A stretch of DNA of 64,000 nucleotides from Haliea sp. Its GTDB lineage: Bacteria > Pseudomonadota > Gammaproteobacteria > Pseudomonadales > Halieaceae. The first letter of the stretch is position 1. Each line of letters opens with the position of its first letter. The notes under the pieces are model-generated. The model made no database searches. It was not told where the DNA came from and saw nothing but the letters and a program-made list of their open reading frames with translations. This document shows positions 8,489 to 17,152 of this stretch, in pieces. A program made the position numbers and the translations under genes. The DNA is taken from the NCBI GenBank assembly GCA_030730585.1, contig JANQUV010000009.1, forward strand, positions 40,080 to 104,079, written 5' to 3'.

Positions 8489-9697
8489 GTGGAAGACCTG
8501 CAACCGTTTCGCGAAGAAACGCGGCAATGGCTGGAAGCCCATTGCCCCGCGTCACAGCGCCTGCCAAACACACCCGAAGAACAATACTGGGGTGGGCGTC
8601 GAGGCAGCTTTGCCAGCGAAGATGCACAACTGTGGTTCGAGCGCATGCGAGAGCGTGGCTGGACAGCGCCGGAATGGCCCACTGCCTATGGCGGAGGTGG
8701 CCTCACGGCGCAGCAGGGCCAAATCCTCAAAGAGGAAATGAAACGCATCAAGGCACGTACCCCACTCTATAGCCTGGGCCTATGGATGCTTGGGCCCGCT
8801 CTGCTGGAGTACGGTAGCGAAGAACAGAAACAGCAGCATTTACGCGCAATCGTCAACGGTGAACTGCGTTGGTGCCAGGGATACTCGGAGCCCGCAGCAG
8901 GCTCAGACCTCGCCAGTCTGCAAACCCGAGCCGACGATCAAGGCGACCACTTTTTAGTCAATGGCAGCAAAATCTGGACAACCGCAGCAGACCGCTCGGA
9001 CTGGATTTTCTGCCTGGTACGCACCGACCCCACCGTCAAAAAGCAGCAAGGCATCAGTTTTCTGCTAATCGATATGGCTACCGAGGGTGTGAGTACCACG
9101 CCTATTGAGCTAATCAGCGGCGAATCAGAGTTCTGCCAGACCTTCTTCGACAACGTGCAAGTCCCCAAAGCCAACCTGATCGGGGAACTCAACCACGGCT
9201 GGTCGGTCGCCAAAGCGCTGCTGGTGCACGAGCGCAAGCTGATGGCCGAGATCGGTGGCGACTCGCCGCGCCAGGAAGTCCCACCTGTTGAGGCTGCGCA
9301 TCGCTACCTCGACTTTATCGATGGCCGCATCGCCGACAGCGAGCTACGCAGCAGCCTCGTCACCTATGAGATGCGCATGCACGCTATCGGCCTCACCCAC
9401 ATTCGTAGCTTCGAGGAGCGTGCCGCGGGTACAAAGGGCAGCGTTGGCCTGGCAATGAAATATCTCGGTACCGAGGCCGTCAAAGACAAAAACGAACTGT
9501 TACTGGCCATCATGGGCAGCCAGGGCCTGGGCTGGGAAGGACCGGGTTTTACCCCGGAAGAACGCGACACCACCCGCGCTTGGGCAATGTCCAAAGCGAT
9601 GACCATTGCGGGCGGCTCCTCCGAGGTACAGCTGAACGTAATTGCCAAAACTGTCCTGCAATTGCCGCAGGCGCCGCAAGCCGCCACCGAGTCCTGA
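8489..9697 (+). CDS. Acyl-CoA dehydrogenase, probable catalytic subunit of a heteromer
   Basis: 402 residues, FAD-dependent alpha,beta-dehydrogenation of an acyl-CoA. GTG start with AGGAG 8 bases upstream. Family signatures: WCQGYSEPAAGSDLASLQT (flavin/substrate region, about 128-147), KIWTT (161-165) and GGSSEVQLNVIAK near the C-terminus. The usual catalytic Glu of medium-chain enzymes (in YEGT) is replaced by Gly here. A Glu at 248 (HERKL) lies where isovaleryl-CoA and steroid-side-chain enzymes carry their base. Followed after 10 bases by a second, shorter dehydrogenase, the arrangement of alpha2beta2 FadE pairs. Substrate is inferred to be bulky or cyclic. Confidence 0.92.
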   Translation: MEDLQPFREETRQWLEAHCPASQRLPNTPEEQYWGGRRGSFASEDAQLWFERMRERGWTAPEWPTAYGGGGLTAQQGQILKEEMKRIKARTPLYSLGLWMLGPALLEYGSEEQKQQHLRAIVNGELRWCQGYSEPAAGSDLASLQTRADDQGDHFLVNGSKIWTTAADRSDWIFCLVRTDPTVKKQQGISFLLIDMATEGVSTTPIELISGESEFCQTFFDNVQVPKANLIGELNHGWSVAKALLVHERKLMAEIGGDSPRQEVPPVEAAHRYLDFIDGRIADSELRSSLVTYEMRMHAIGLTHIRSFEERAAGTKGSVGLAMKYLGTEAVKDKNELLLAIMGSQGLGWEGPGFTPEERDTTRAWAMSKAMTIAGGSSEVQLNVIAKTVLQLPQAPQAATES

Positions 9698-9707
9698 GGA
9701 GCACAGC

Positions 9708-10847
9708 ATGGCATTGGTATTAAACGAAGAACAGCGTTTGCTCGCCGAAACGGCGCGCGACTTTCTGCAGAAAAATGCTCCCGTGAGCGCTCTGCGCGCG
9801 CTGCGTGATAGCCGTGATGAGTTGGGCTACGACGCTACGCTCTGGCAAGATATGGTGGAACTGGGCTGGGCCAGCGTTATTCTGCCCGAAGAGGTTGGCG
9901 GCCTGGATTTTGGTTTTACCGGGCTGGGTGTGGTGTTGCAGGAAACTGGCCGCACACTGGCCGCCAGCCCACTGCTAGCCACCGCTGTCGTGGGCGCCTC
10001 GGCGCTGCTGCTGGGAGGCACTGAAACGCAACAGGCAGACCTTCTGCCGCAGCTTGCCGCAGGCAAACTCACGCTGGCGCTGGCCTTGGAAGAGTCGCAC
10101 CATCATCAGCCCTACCACATTGCTACCCGGCTAGAGGCTGAGGGCGACAGCTTCTATCTTTCGGGTGAAAAAACGTTTGTACTCGACGGGCACTCGGCAG
10201 ACACCCTGTTAGTGGTCGCGCGCAGCAGTGGCGAGCGCAACAGCCGAGAAGGGCTCAGCGTGGTTCTGCTGCCGCGGGATACGCCCGGGGTGGTCATTGA
10301 GCGTACGCTCATGGCTGACAGCCGCAATGCCGCGAATATCCGTTTCACACGCGTGGCCATCACCGCGGAACAGGTTGTCGGCGAGGTTGGCGCCGCCGGG
10401 CAGTGGCTGGATAAAGTGCTTGATCGCGGCCGTGTGGCGCTCGCCGCGGAAATGCTGGGCAGCGTGGAAGAAGTCTTTGCTCGTACCGTGGCGTGGCTCA
10501 AAGAGCGGGTGCAATTTGGCGTTCCCATCGGCAGCTTTCAGGCCCTGCAACATCGTGCTGCGCGCCTGCAGACAGAACTGGAGCTGGCGCGGTCAATCGT
10601 GCTGCAGGCACTGGCGACCGTGGATGAGCAGCCCGAACAGTTAGCGGTTATCGCTAGCCTGGCCAAGGCCAACCTCAACGAACTCGCCAAGCTTGCAACA
10701 AACGAAGCCGTGCAAATGCATGGCGGTATCGGTGTCACCGACGAACTGGACATTGGTTTTTTTCTCAAACGCGCTCGCGTCACCTTGCAGATTTTCGGTG
10801 ATACTGGCTTCCACAAAGACCGTTATGCCGCACTCCGCGGCTACTAA
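9708..10847 (+). CDS. Acyl-CoA dehydrogenase, probable non-catalytic partner subunit
   Basis: 379 residues starting at the ATG after TGAGGAG; a longer frame adds 22 unlikely residues. N-terminal helical domain EEQRLLAETARDFL, central beta domain and C-terminal helical domain ending with VQMHGGIGVTDE. Neither the YEGT-position Glu (the aligned segment reads QIFGDTG) nor the alternative Glu (DRGRVALAAE) is present, so it probably lacks its own base. It would complete the FAD pocket of the preceding subunit. Same operon, 26 bases before the KSI-like gene. Confidence 0.88.
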   Translation: MALVLNEEQRLLAETARDFLQKNAPVSALRALRDSRDELGYDATLWQDMVELGWASVILPEEVGGLDFGFTGLGVVLQETGRTLAASPLLATAVVGASALLLGGTETQQADLLPQLAAGKLTLALALEESHHHQPYHIATRLEAEGDSFYLSGEKTFVLDGHSADTLLVVARSSGERNSREGLSVVLLPRDTPGVVIERTLMADSRNAANIRFTRVAITAEQVVGEVGAAGQWLDKVLDRGRVALAAEMLGSVEEVFARTVAWLKERVQFGVPIGSFQALQHRAARLQTELELARSIVLQALATVDEQPEQLAVIASLAKANLNELAKLATNEAVQMHGGIGVTDELDIGFFLKRARVTLQIFGDTGFHKDRYAALRGY

Positions 10848-10873
10848 GCAAACGAGACAGCCGGGAGGCAGAA

Positions 10874-11236
10874 ATGGAAAACTCAGACAAGATCGCCATG
10901 GTCGAACGCTATGTTGAGGCCTTCGAGCTGGGCGATGTAGAGATCATCCGCAGCATGTATGCACAGAACGCGGTCGTAGAAGATCCTGTAGGCACTGAGC
11001 CCCATCGCGGCCTGGATGCCATTTGTGCGTTTTACCAAGGGGCGCTGGGCGCCGGTGCGAAGCTACGCCTGTCCGGCACCCCACGCTGCGCCGGCAATGC
11101 TGTGGCCTTTCCCTTTCATGTGGTAATGCCGGGCATGCAAATCGATGTCATTGATGTTTTTGAATTCGACGACGAAGGTAAGATTAACAGCATGAAAGCC
11201 TATTGGGGCCCAGACAACCTGCATAAAGACGGCTGA
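10874..11236 (+). CDS. Ketosteroid isomerase-like protein (steroid delta-isomerase family)
   Basis: 120 residues, NTF2-like cone fold. Compared from memory with Comamonas/Pseudomonas 3-oxo-delta5-steroid isomerase, the catalytic residues are all in place: Tyr13 (VERYVEAF), Asp37 within VEDPVG, and Asp94 (DVIDVFEF). The VEDPVGTEP stretch is close to the authentic enzyme, which sets it apart from generic SnoaL-like proteins. GGGAGG precedes the ATG. Third gene after two acyl-CoA dehydrogenases, which points to steroid, bile-acid or sterol-like metabolism. Its stop abuts the stop of the convergent efflux gene with no spacer. Confidence 0.85.
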   Translation: MENSDKIAMVERYVEAFELGDVEIIRSMYAQNAVVEDPVGTEPHRGLDAICAFYQGALGAGAKLRLSGTPRCAGNAVAFPFHVVMPGMQIDVIDVFEFDDEGKINSMKAYWGPDNLHKDG

Positions 11237-12307
11237 CTACTGCCCGGTGTTGACGGTGGTGGGCGGCGGCAACAGGCCGTCGCCGGGTGCCAGCCCTGCA
11301 AGCACGTCAATGCGCCCGTCTGCACCGCGCTGACCCACGCGCAGAAACCGGCGCTCTGGCCCCTCGGGGCCAGAGACTGTCGCCAACCACAATTGCCCAA
11401 CACTTGCCAGCAACGCACTTGGTACGCGGATGCGCTGCTCAATGCCGGCAGGCACTTCAACCCGTGCATAAACACCTGGCAGCAGTCGCTCATCATAGGG
11501 CAGGCGAATTTTCACCAGAAAGCTGCGCGAACCAGGTTCCGCGGCGGGCACAATTTCTTCAATCACTCCCTCCACTACACTGTCCAGCGCAGGCAGGCTG
11601 ATAGGGACCGGCTGGCCGACCTTCAAAGTCAGCGCCAGCTGCTCACGAACACTTGCTTCAACGCGCAGAGACAGCGGGTTATAGAGCGACAGCAGGTGCA
11701 AACCGGGCGTTGCCGTATCACCGGGTTCTGCAAAACGGTCAACAACCCGGCCTGCCAAAGGCGAGCGTATCGATGCGTAGGTCAGTGCTGCGCGGGCCTC
11801 CTCCAACGCCTCATCTGCGCGCTGCACATCAGCCTGAAAGCTATCTCGCGTCGCTTGTGCAGCGTCCCGGTCGGACATTGAAAGTACACCGCGTTCTTGC
11901 AGTTCGATACTGCGCTGCAGGTTGCGCTGCGCCTCGGTGAGGCGTGCTCGGACGGCGGAGATCTGGTTGGAGGCCTGGGCAACACGCGCCTCCAGGTCCG
12001 TTTTTTCCAGCTCAAGCAGCAACTGCCCCTCGCTCACGGTGTCGCCCGCGCGCACCAAAACTCGCTCAATGCGCGCCATAATACGCGATGAAATCAGCGT
12101 CGCCTGCTTCGCCTCAACGGAGCCCGGCACCGGCTCACTCACCGGCACAGTTTCCACAGTAACGCGATACACGGCGGCCTGCTCCCCGGGTTGCGGGGCA
12201 AGGCCCGGCGCCAAGCGTTGGTCAAACACGCCCGCCATCCAGGCAACCAGCAGTACCAGAACCCCCACTGCGCCTGCAGCGGGCAACCATTTCATAAGAC
12301 TACGCAT
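11237..12307 (-). CDS. RND efflux periplasmic adaptor (membrane fusion protein)
   Basis: 356 residues. N-terminal membrane anchor/signal (LPAAGAVGVLVLLVAWMAGVF), barrel-sandwich (lipoyl) halves around VEAKQATLISSRIMARIERV and AALTYASIRSPLAGRV, a coiled-coil hairpin between them, and a beta-barrel/MP domain to the C-terminus. Bridges the inner-membrane pump to an outer-membrane channel. The ATG at 12307 has GGAG 10 bases upstream and overlaps the pump gene by 8 bases. No outer-membrane TolC gene is present nearby, so a TolC from elsewhere is needed. Confidence 0.92.
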   Translation of the reverse strand: MRSLMKWLPAAGAVGVLVLLVAWMAGVFDQRLAPGLAPQPGEQAAVYRVTVETVPVSEPVPGSVEAKQATLISSRIMARIERVLVRAGDTVSEGQLLLELEKTDLEARVAQASNQISAVRARLTEAQRNLQRSIELQERGVLSMSDRDAAQATRDSFQADVQRADEALEEARAALTYASIRSPLAGRVVDRFAEPGDTATPGLHLLSLYNPLSLRVEASVREQLALTLKVGQPVPISLPALDSVVEGVIEEIVPAAEPGSRSFLVKIRLPYDERLLPGVYARVEVPAGIEQRIRVPSALLASVGQLWLATVSGPEGPERRFLRVGQRGADGRIDVLAGLAPGDGLLPPPTTVNTGQ

Positions 12308-15300
12308 TGCTGACAATCTCCGTGGTCTCGCGTTCAAAGACCAATAGATACACAACAGGCACCACCACAAGCGTCAACAACGTAGACGCGATGATGCCAA
12401 AAATAATCGCCAGCGCCAGGCCACTGAACACGGGATCCAGAATAATCACGAGGTTACCGAGCAAGGTCGTGCCCGCCGTCAACAGCACGGGGCGCATGCG
12501 AACATGTCCCGCCTCCAGCAGCGCATCGGTAATGCTGGCTCCGCGGCCGCGCGCCTGTGTCACGAACTCGACCAGAATCAAGGAATTGCGCACCACGATA
12601 CCGGCCAGCGCAATCATGCCGATCATCGCAGTCGCGGTAAACAATACGGGGTCAGGCGCGCCGGCCACGCTGCGCTCACCCACTGCGTTGAGCCACCAAA
12701 AGCCTGGCATGATGCCGATGACCGTGAGAGGGATTGCCGCCATGATGATGAACGACAGGGCGGCAGAATCGGTCTGCACACGCAGCACAAAAAAGATCGC
12801 CACAAGGGCAAAAGCAAAGGCTAGCCCCATATCTCTAAACACGTCCACAGTAATGCGCCATTCGCCTTCGCCGGTCCAGCTCACCTCGATATCCGTTGGC
12901 AATTGCCAACCGTCGCCGCCGCCGGGCGTGAGAAAACTGCGCTGTTGCCAATCATTTGCGCTGCCGGGCGAGGCTCCAAGGTCGGCGACAACATCGGCGA
13001 TCACGTCCGCCGGTGGGCGGCCAGAAAGCTCCGCCGTGACATACACCACCGGGCGTAGACCTTTGCGGTAAATTGCTGAATCGGCAGCCAACGGTTGAAA
13101 AACCCCCAACTCGCCGAGCGAGACCAAAGGCTGTGGCGCCGCATCAAGCCCACTGGCCTTGCTGGCTTGTGTAATCCCCACACGCCCCTTGACCTGCAGG
13201 CGTGCGAAATCGTGCGGCGACACACGTTGCTCCGGCGCCAGGCGCAGTACCATCGGCAGCGGCTGAGCCTCGCGCTCCTGCTGCAAGTAGCCCGCAATCA
13301 GCCCCTCATTCGCCATGGCGATAGTGTCGTTAATATCGCGGGTAGAGACGCCCGAGAGCGCAGCCTTGGGCTTATCGACAACAAACCGCCAGCGGGTATA
13401 AGGCTCCCCGACCGAGGTGTCGACTTCCACCACATGAGCCTCACGCGCCAGGCGGGCGGCCAGCACATTAGCGGCGGCCTGCTGCTGCGCATAGGGCGTG
13501 AGCGCATTGCCATAGACCTCTGCCACCAAGGTGCCCATAACCGGCGGACCAGGCGGCACTTCCACCACCTGAAGTTTGACGCCGTCGACCTGCAGCGGCG
13601 CCAGCAACTCGCGAACCCGCAGCACCACGCCATGGGATTGCTGCTCGCGTTGGGCCTTATCGATCAGAATCACCCGCAGGTCAGCGAGCTGTGGTGCCTG
13701 GCGCTGATAGTGACGGCGCACCATGCCGTTGAAGTCTATCGGCGATGGAGCCCCGACAAAGGCCGCCACTGCCTCCACCTCAGGCACTCTCAACAACGCC
13801 TGCAACACACGCTGGCTCACGGCCGCGGTCTGCTCCAACGTCGCTGATTCGGGCAAGTCAACCAACACCTGCAGCTCATTTTTGTTGTCGTATGGCAGCA
13901 GCTTCAGCGGCACCCAGCGCAACACAGGCAGGCTGGCGGCCAGCACAAACATCAACAGCACCGACCACACAATCCACCATGCCCTGCGGCGCTGCTCCAG
14001 TAGCGGCCGCATCCAGCGCGCATAGAAACCGTCGGCAGCCACAACCGGAGGCCCGGTCATGGACTCCAACGCCGGGCTATCTACCGACGGCAGCAGCCGG
14101 CTCGCCAGCCAAGGCGTCACCAAGAAGGCCACCAACGTACTGCTGATGACGGCAATGGGCACATTGAAGGCCATTGGGGCCATATAGGGCCCCATCATCC
14201 CGGTGATAAACGCGAGCGGCAAAAAAGCGACCACAATGGTCAGCGTCGACATCAGCAAAGGCACGCGAATTTCCGCCATCGCCTCCACAATGCGACGAGC
14301 ACGTGGGCCGCGCCCCTCGGTGAAGTTGCGGGTGATGTTGTCAACGCCAGTAATCGGGTCATCCACCAATAGCCCCAGCGCCAGAATCAGGGCAAACAGC
14401 GTCACGCGATTAATGGTATAGCCAAATGCCATATCCAGCGCGAGGGTAAAGCCGTAGCAAATGGGCACTGCAAGCCCCACCACCAGGCCAGCGCGCCAAC
14501 CGAGAAATACGCTAATAAACACCACCACCGTGACGATCGCAAAGCCCAGGCTGCTGGCGAGATTATTCACTTTCTCATCGGCAGTACGGCCATAGTCGCG
14601 CAGCACGGTAAGGTGCATTTCAGGCGGCAGCAGAGATTGCTGCAGAGTGTGCATTTCCGTGTGCACCCGCTGCGCCAGGCTGACGGCATTGGTGCCGGGT
14701 TGCTTGGCCACATTCAGGGTGACCATGGGATAACGCGCAGCGGCACTGGCGTGAGCAGAACCGGGCTCGGCTCCCTCGGGAAACCCAATCCACGTATAGG
14801 CTGCGGGATCCTCGGGCCCATCAACAATGCGGGCAACATCCTGCAAATATACCGGCACACCGTCGATCACGTTCACCACCAGCCCGGGCAGCGCTTGTGG
14901 CTCGCGCAGCGCATCGCCGCTTTCCAGCACGATGGACTCATTGTTGAACGACCAACGACCCGCGGGCTGCAGCAGGTTAGACACCGACAGCGCGGTCGCG
15001 ACCTCCGCGGGGCTGGTGCGGCGCGCAGCCAAGCGTTCGGGGTCGAGCAGAATCTGCACCTGCCGCGCGCGGCCGCCGGTCACTGTCACCTCACCAGAAT
15101 CCGGTAAACGCTGCAGGTAAGTGCTCAGCTCATCGGCCACGCGGCGTAAATCGTAATCACTGTAGCGCTCTGGCGCCTCCGACCACAGCGCCAGCACCAC
15201 AATTGCCACGTCATCGACTTCTACCGGGCGCAGACTCCAATCACTGACCACAGCCGGTACCAGCTGTGGATTGGAGTACAGCTTGTTGTAGGTATTGAGC

Positions 15301-15626
15301 AAAGCTGACTCGCGCTCCTCACCAACGTAAAAGGACAGCGTAACCGCCGTATGGCCTGCCGTTGTGGTGGAGTAAACGTGCTCAACGCCGGGAATTTGCG
15401 CCAGTAATTTCTCCAACGGCACCGCCACTTGACGTTCGACTTGCTGCGCGTTGAGCCCTGGGGCCTGCACAAACACATCCACGACTGGCACCACGATCTG
15501 CGGCTCTTCCTCGCGCGCGGTAAATAGCAGCGACAAAATGCCCGCCAGCAAACCCAGCGCGAAAAGCAACTTGGGTAGCCCTCCACCAAGCGCATAGGCC
15601 ACCACGCGATCCAGAGGGTGGCTCAT
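12300..15626 (-). CDS. RND-family efflux pump, inner-membrane permease
   Basis: About 1108 residues, the full length of AcrB-type proton-driven pumps. Twelve membrane segments in two halves, with two large periplasmic loops; N-terminal GGLPKLLFALGLLAGILSL, EEEPQIVVP loop start, and the paired Asp in TM4 (LLVDDPITGVDN). The C-terminal half ends LLTLVVVPVVYLL. TM10 reads GIVVRNSLI, where AcrB has a Lys. The start at 15626 overlaps the ArsR stop as ATGA, so translation is coupled to the regulator. The substrate cannot be read from the sequence; the sulfur/redox-sensing type of the regulator suggests an oxidant or electrophile-linked role. Confidence 0.93.
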   Translation of the reverse strand: MSHPLDRVVAYALGGGLPKLLFALGLLAGILSLLFTAREEEPQIVVPVVDVFVQAPGLNAQQVERQVAVPLEKLLAQIPGVEHVYSTTTAGHTAVTLSFYVGEERESALLNTYNKLYSNPQLVPAVVSDWSLRPVEVDDVAIVVLALWSEAPERYSDYDLRRVADELSTYLQRLPDSGEVTVTGGRARQVQILLDPERLAARRTSPAEVATALSVSNLLQPAGRWSFNNESIVLESGDALREPQALPGLVVNVIDGVPVYLQDVARIVDGPEDPAAYTWIGFPEGAEPGSAHASAAARYPMVTLNVAKQPGTNAVSLAQRVHTEMHTLQQSLLPPEMHLTVLRDYGRTADEKVNNLASSLGFAIVTVVVFISVFLGWRAGLVVGLAVPICYGFTLALDMAFGYTINRVTLFALILALGLLVDDPITGVDNITRNFTEGRGPRARRIVEAMAEIRVPLLMSTLTIVVAFLPLAFITGMMGPYMAPMAFNVPIAVISSTLVAFLVTPWLASRLLPSVDSPALESMTGPPVVAADGFYARWMRPLLEQRRRAWWIVWSVLLMFVLAASLPVLRWVPLKLLPYDNKNELQVLVDLPESATLEQTAAVSQRVLQALLRVPEVEAVAAFVGAPSPIDFNGMVRRHYQRQAPQLADLRVILIDKAQREQQSHGVVLRVRELLAPLQVDGVKLQVVEVPPGPPVMGTLVAEVYGNALTPYAQQQAAANVLAARLAREAHVVEVDTSVGEPYTRWRFVVDKPKAALSGVSTRDINDTIAMANEGLIAGYLQQEREAQPLPMVLRLAPEQRVSPHDFARLQVKGRVGITQASKASGLDAAPQPLVSLGELGVFQPLAADSAIYRKGLRPVVYVTAELSGRPPADVIADVVADLGASPGSANDWQQRSFLTPGGGDGWQLPTDIEVSWTGEGEWRITVDVFRDMGLAFAFALVAIFFVLRVQTDSAALSFIIMAAIPLTVIGIMPGFWWLNAVGERSVAGAPDPVLFTATAMIGMIALAGIVVRNSLILVEFVTQARGRGASITDALLEAGHVRMRPVLLTAGTTLLGNLVIILDPVFSGLALAIIFGIIASTLLTLVVVPVVYLLVFERETTEIVSNA

Positions 15627-15943
15627 TGCGGGCCGCTCTCTTGCACGCAATACAGTGTATGCAATACCTGCAGAACGGCGGCCACTTCGCCTACTGCGAG
15701 CGCGTAGAAAATCAACTGCCCTTCGCGTCGGGTGCGCACCAGCCCGGCATCACGCAATCGGGCAAGATGCTGCGACAAAGCAGACTGAGAAAGCGCCACA
15801 CGAGCATTCAGTGCGGTGACCGACTGTTCACCCTCAAACAGTGCGCAAAGGATCAACAGGCGCTGTTTATTCGCCAACTCCTTGAGCAGTGCAGCCGCCT
15901 CGCCGGCCTGACGCGCCATCGCTTGGGCATCCATCGCTGTCAT
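15623..15943 (-). CDS. ArsR-family regulator of the SqrR/BigR/YgaV type
   Basis: Winged-helix repressor of about 106 residues, first gene of the RND operon. ANKQRLLILCALFEGE and the recognition helix LSQSALSQHLARLRDAGLV are close to E. coli YgaV and BigR. Two cysteines (Cys33 in LILC and Cys99 in LYCVQ) are 66 residues apart, the same spacing as the tetrasulfide-forming pair Cys41/Cys107 of SqrR. This points to sensing of reactive sulfur or disulfide stress rather than metal. Start chosen at 15943 by GGAGAG 8 bases upstream; an ATG at 15964 is the alternative. A palindromic operator candidate lies at 15979-15998. Confidence 0.85.
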   Translation of the reverse strand: MTAMDAQAMARQAGEAAALLKELANKQRLLILCALFEGEQSVTALNARVALSQSALSQHLARLRDAGLVRTRREGQLIFYALAVGEVAAVLQVLHTLYCVQESGPQ

Positions 15944-15978
15944 TGCCGTCGCTCTCCGAGTCATTCAGTGTAGAGAAT

Positions 15979-15998
15979 ATATTAGTATTTAATAATAT
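15979..15998. promoter_or_regulatory. Candidate operator for the ArsR/SqrR-like regulator
   Basis: Near-perfect 20-bp AT-rich palindrome, outer arms ATATTA and TAATAT, inner pairs TA/TA, in an otherwise GC-rich region. It lies 36-55 bases upstream of the chosen regulator start and about 80 bases before the divergent aldolase gene, so it could control both. AT-rich dyads are typical operators of BigR/SqrR-type proteins (family knowledge). Confidence 0.65.
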
Positions 15999-16075
15999 GT
16001 AAGGCGCTGGCGTCCTACTGATCCTCAAAACCGTCTACACTTCAGTGCAAACACGCTAAGCAAAGGCATTGACGC

Positions 16076-16867
16076 ATGAGTACGGCCAACAAGATTGTCA
16101 TGAATCAGGACACCAGCAACATGGGCGGGGAGTCCGCGGATAAATCGAACAGCCAACTGCGTACGGAACGCAAGCAGCGCCTTGCAGCGTCACTGCGCTT
16201 GTTCGGCAAGTTTGGCTTTGACGAAGGCCTCGCAGGGCATATCACCGTGCGTGACCCCGAGCACAGCGACCACTTCTGGGTGAACCCGCTAGGGCGCTCC
16301 TTTAAACAAATGCGCAGCTCAGACCTCCTGTTGGTAAGCCACACAGGTGAAGTGGTTGAGGGAAAAGGCTTGCTCAACGGAGCGGCCTTTACCATCCACT
16401 CGCGTATCCACATGGCTCATCCGCGCGTTACTGCGGCGGCTCACGCGCATTCACTCTACGGTAAAACCTGGGCGTCTTTGGGCCGCCTGCTCGACCCCAT
16501 CACACAAGATGCCTGCGCCTTCTTTGAGGATCATGTGCTGTTTGACGACTTCTCTGGTGTGGTACTGGATAACAGCGAGGGAGAGCGTATCGCCGCCGCA
16601 CTGGGCACGAACAAAGCGGCTATTTTGCAAAATCATGGCCTGCTCACGGTGGGTGAGTCTGTCGACGAAGCGGCTTGGTGGTTCATCACCATGGAGCGCT
16701 CCTGCCAGGCCCAGCTCATCGCCGAGGCCGCCGGTAAGCCGCTGCTGATTGATGCGCAATGCGCGCGGCAGACACGCGAATCCGTTGGCTCTACGCTGGC
16801 AGGTTGGTTCAGCTTTCAGCCGCTCTACGACGTGATCGTAGCGGAACAACCCGAGCTGCTCGAATAG
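16076..16867 (+). CDS. Class II aldolase/adducin family protein
   Basis: 263 residues. Zinc ligands appear as HAHSLYG (His pair, about residues 122-124) and ILQNHGLLTVG (His ~185), the hallmark of class II aldolases. An N-terminal acidic/polar extension of about 25 residues precedes RTERKQRLAASLRLF. Proteins like this lacking further context may be decarboxylases, epimerases or dehydratase-type enzymes; substrate unknown. AAAGG precedes the ATG. Divergent from the SqrR-like regulator, sharing the palindrome region. Confidence 0.85.
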   Translation: MSTANKIVMNQDTSNMGGESADKSNSQLRTERKQRLAASLRLFGKFGFDEGLAGHITVRDPEHSDHFWVNPLGRSFKQMRSSDLLLVSHTGEVVEGKGLLNGAAFTIHSRIHMAHPRVTAAAHAHSLYGKTWASLGRLLDPITQDACAFFEDHVLFDDFSGVVLDNSEGERIAAALGTNKAAILQNHGLLTVGESVDEAAWWFITMERSCQAQLIAEAAGKPLLIDAQCARQTRESVGSTLAGWFSFQPLYDVIVAEQPELLE

Positions 16868-16931
16868 GCTGCTTCGATCACCCGCGCGGGAGTGTTATCC
16901 TCCGCTGAGCCTTAAGGTTGTTGAGTATTCC

Positions 16932-17147
16932 ATGTCACGAGCATTCTGGTTAAAAGCACTGCTGGCGATATTCCTTATCGCCTTGGCGGTCATCCAGTTT
17001 ATACCGCCGGCGCCCTCGCAGCAGCCCGCCGAACCGGCCGGTGAACCCGAGCCACCCGCCGCCGCGCAACACAAGCAAGTGAGCTTCGTCACTTCTGATG
17101 CAGGCAATAGCGTTCTGCATCGCAACCTGCTCACGCAGTCCGGGTAG
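16932..17147 (+). CDS. Small membrane-anchored hypothetical protein, 71 aa
   Basis: One hydrophobic segment (about residues 6-24, FWLKALLAIFLIALAVIQF) followed by a Pro/Ala/Glu-rich linker and a polar C-terminus, so a single-pass inner-membrane protein with a periplasmic tail. Ends 5 bases before cardiolipin synthase, with probable co-translation. No family recognised. Confidence 0.65.
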   Translation: MSRAFWLKALLAIFLIALAVIQFIPPAPSQQPAEPAGEPEPPAAAQHKQVSFVTSDAGNSVLHRNLLTQSG

Positions 17148-17152
17148 GCCGC

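Noticed and set aside
15964-15964. Longer start of the ArsR-type regulator
   Set aside because: No Shine-Dalgarno upstream; GGAGAG fits the ATG at 15943. Cysteine spacing is unchanged either way.
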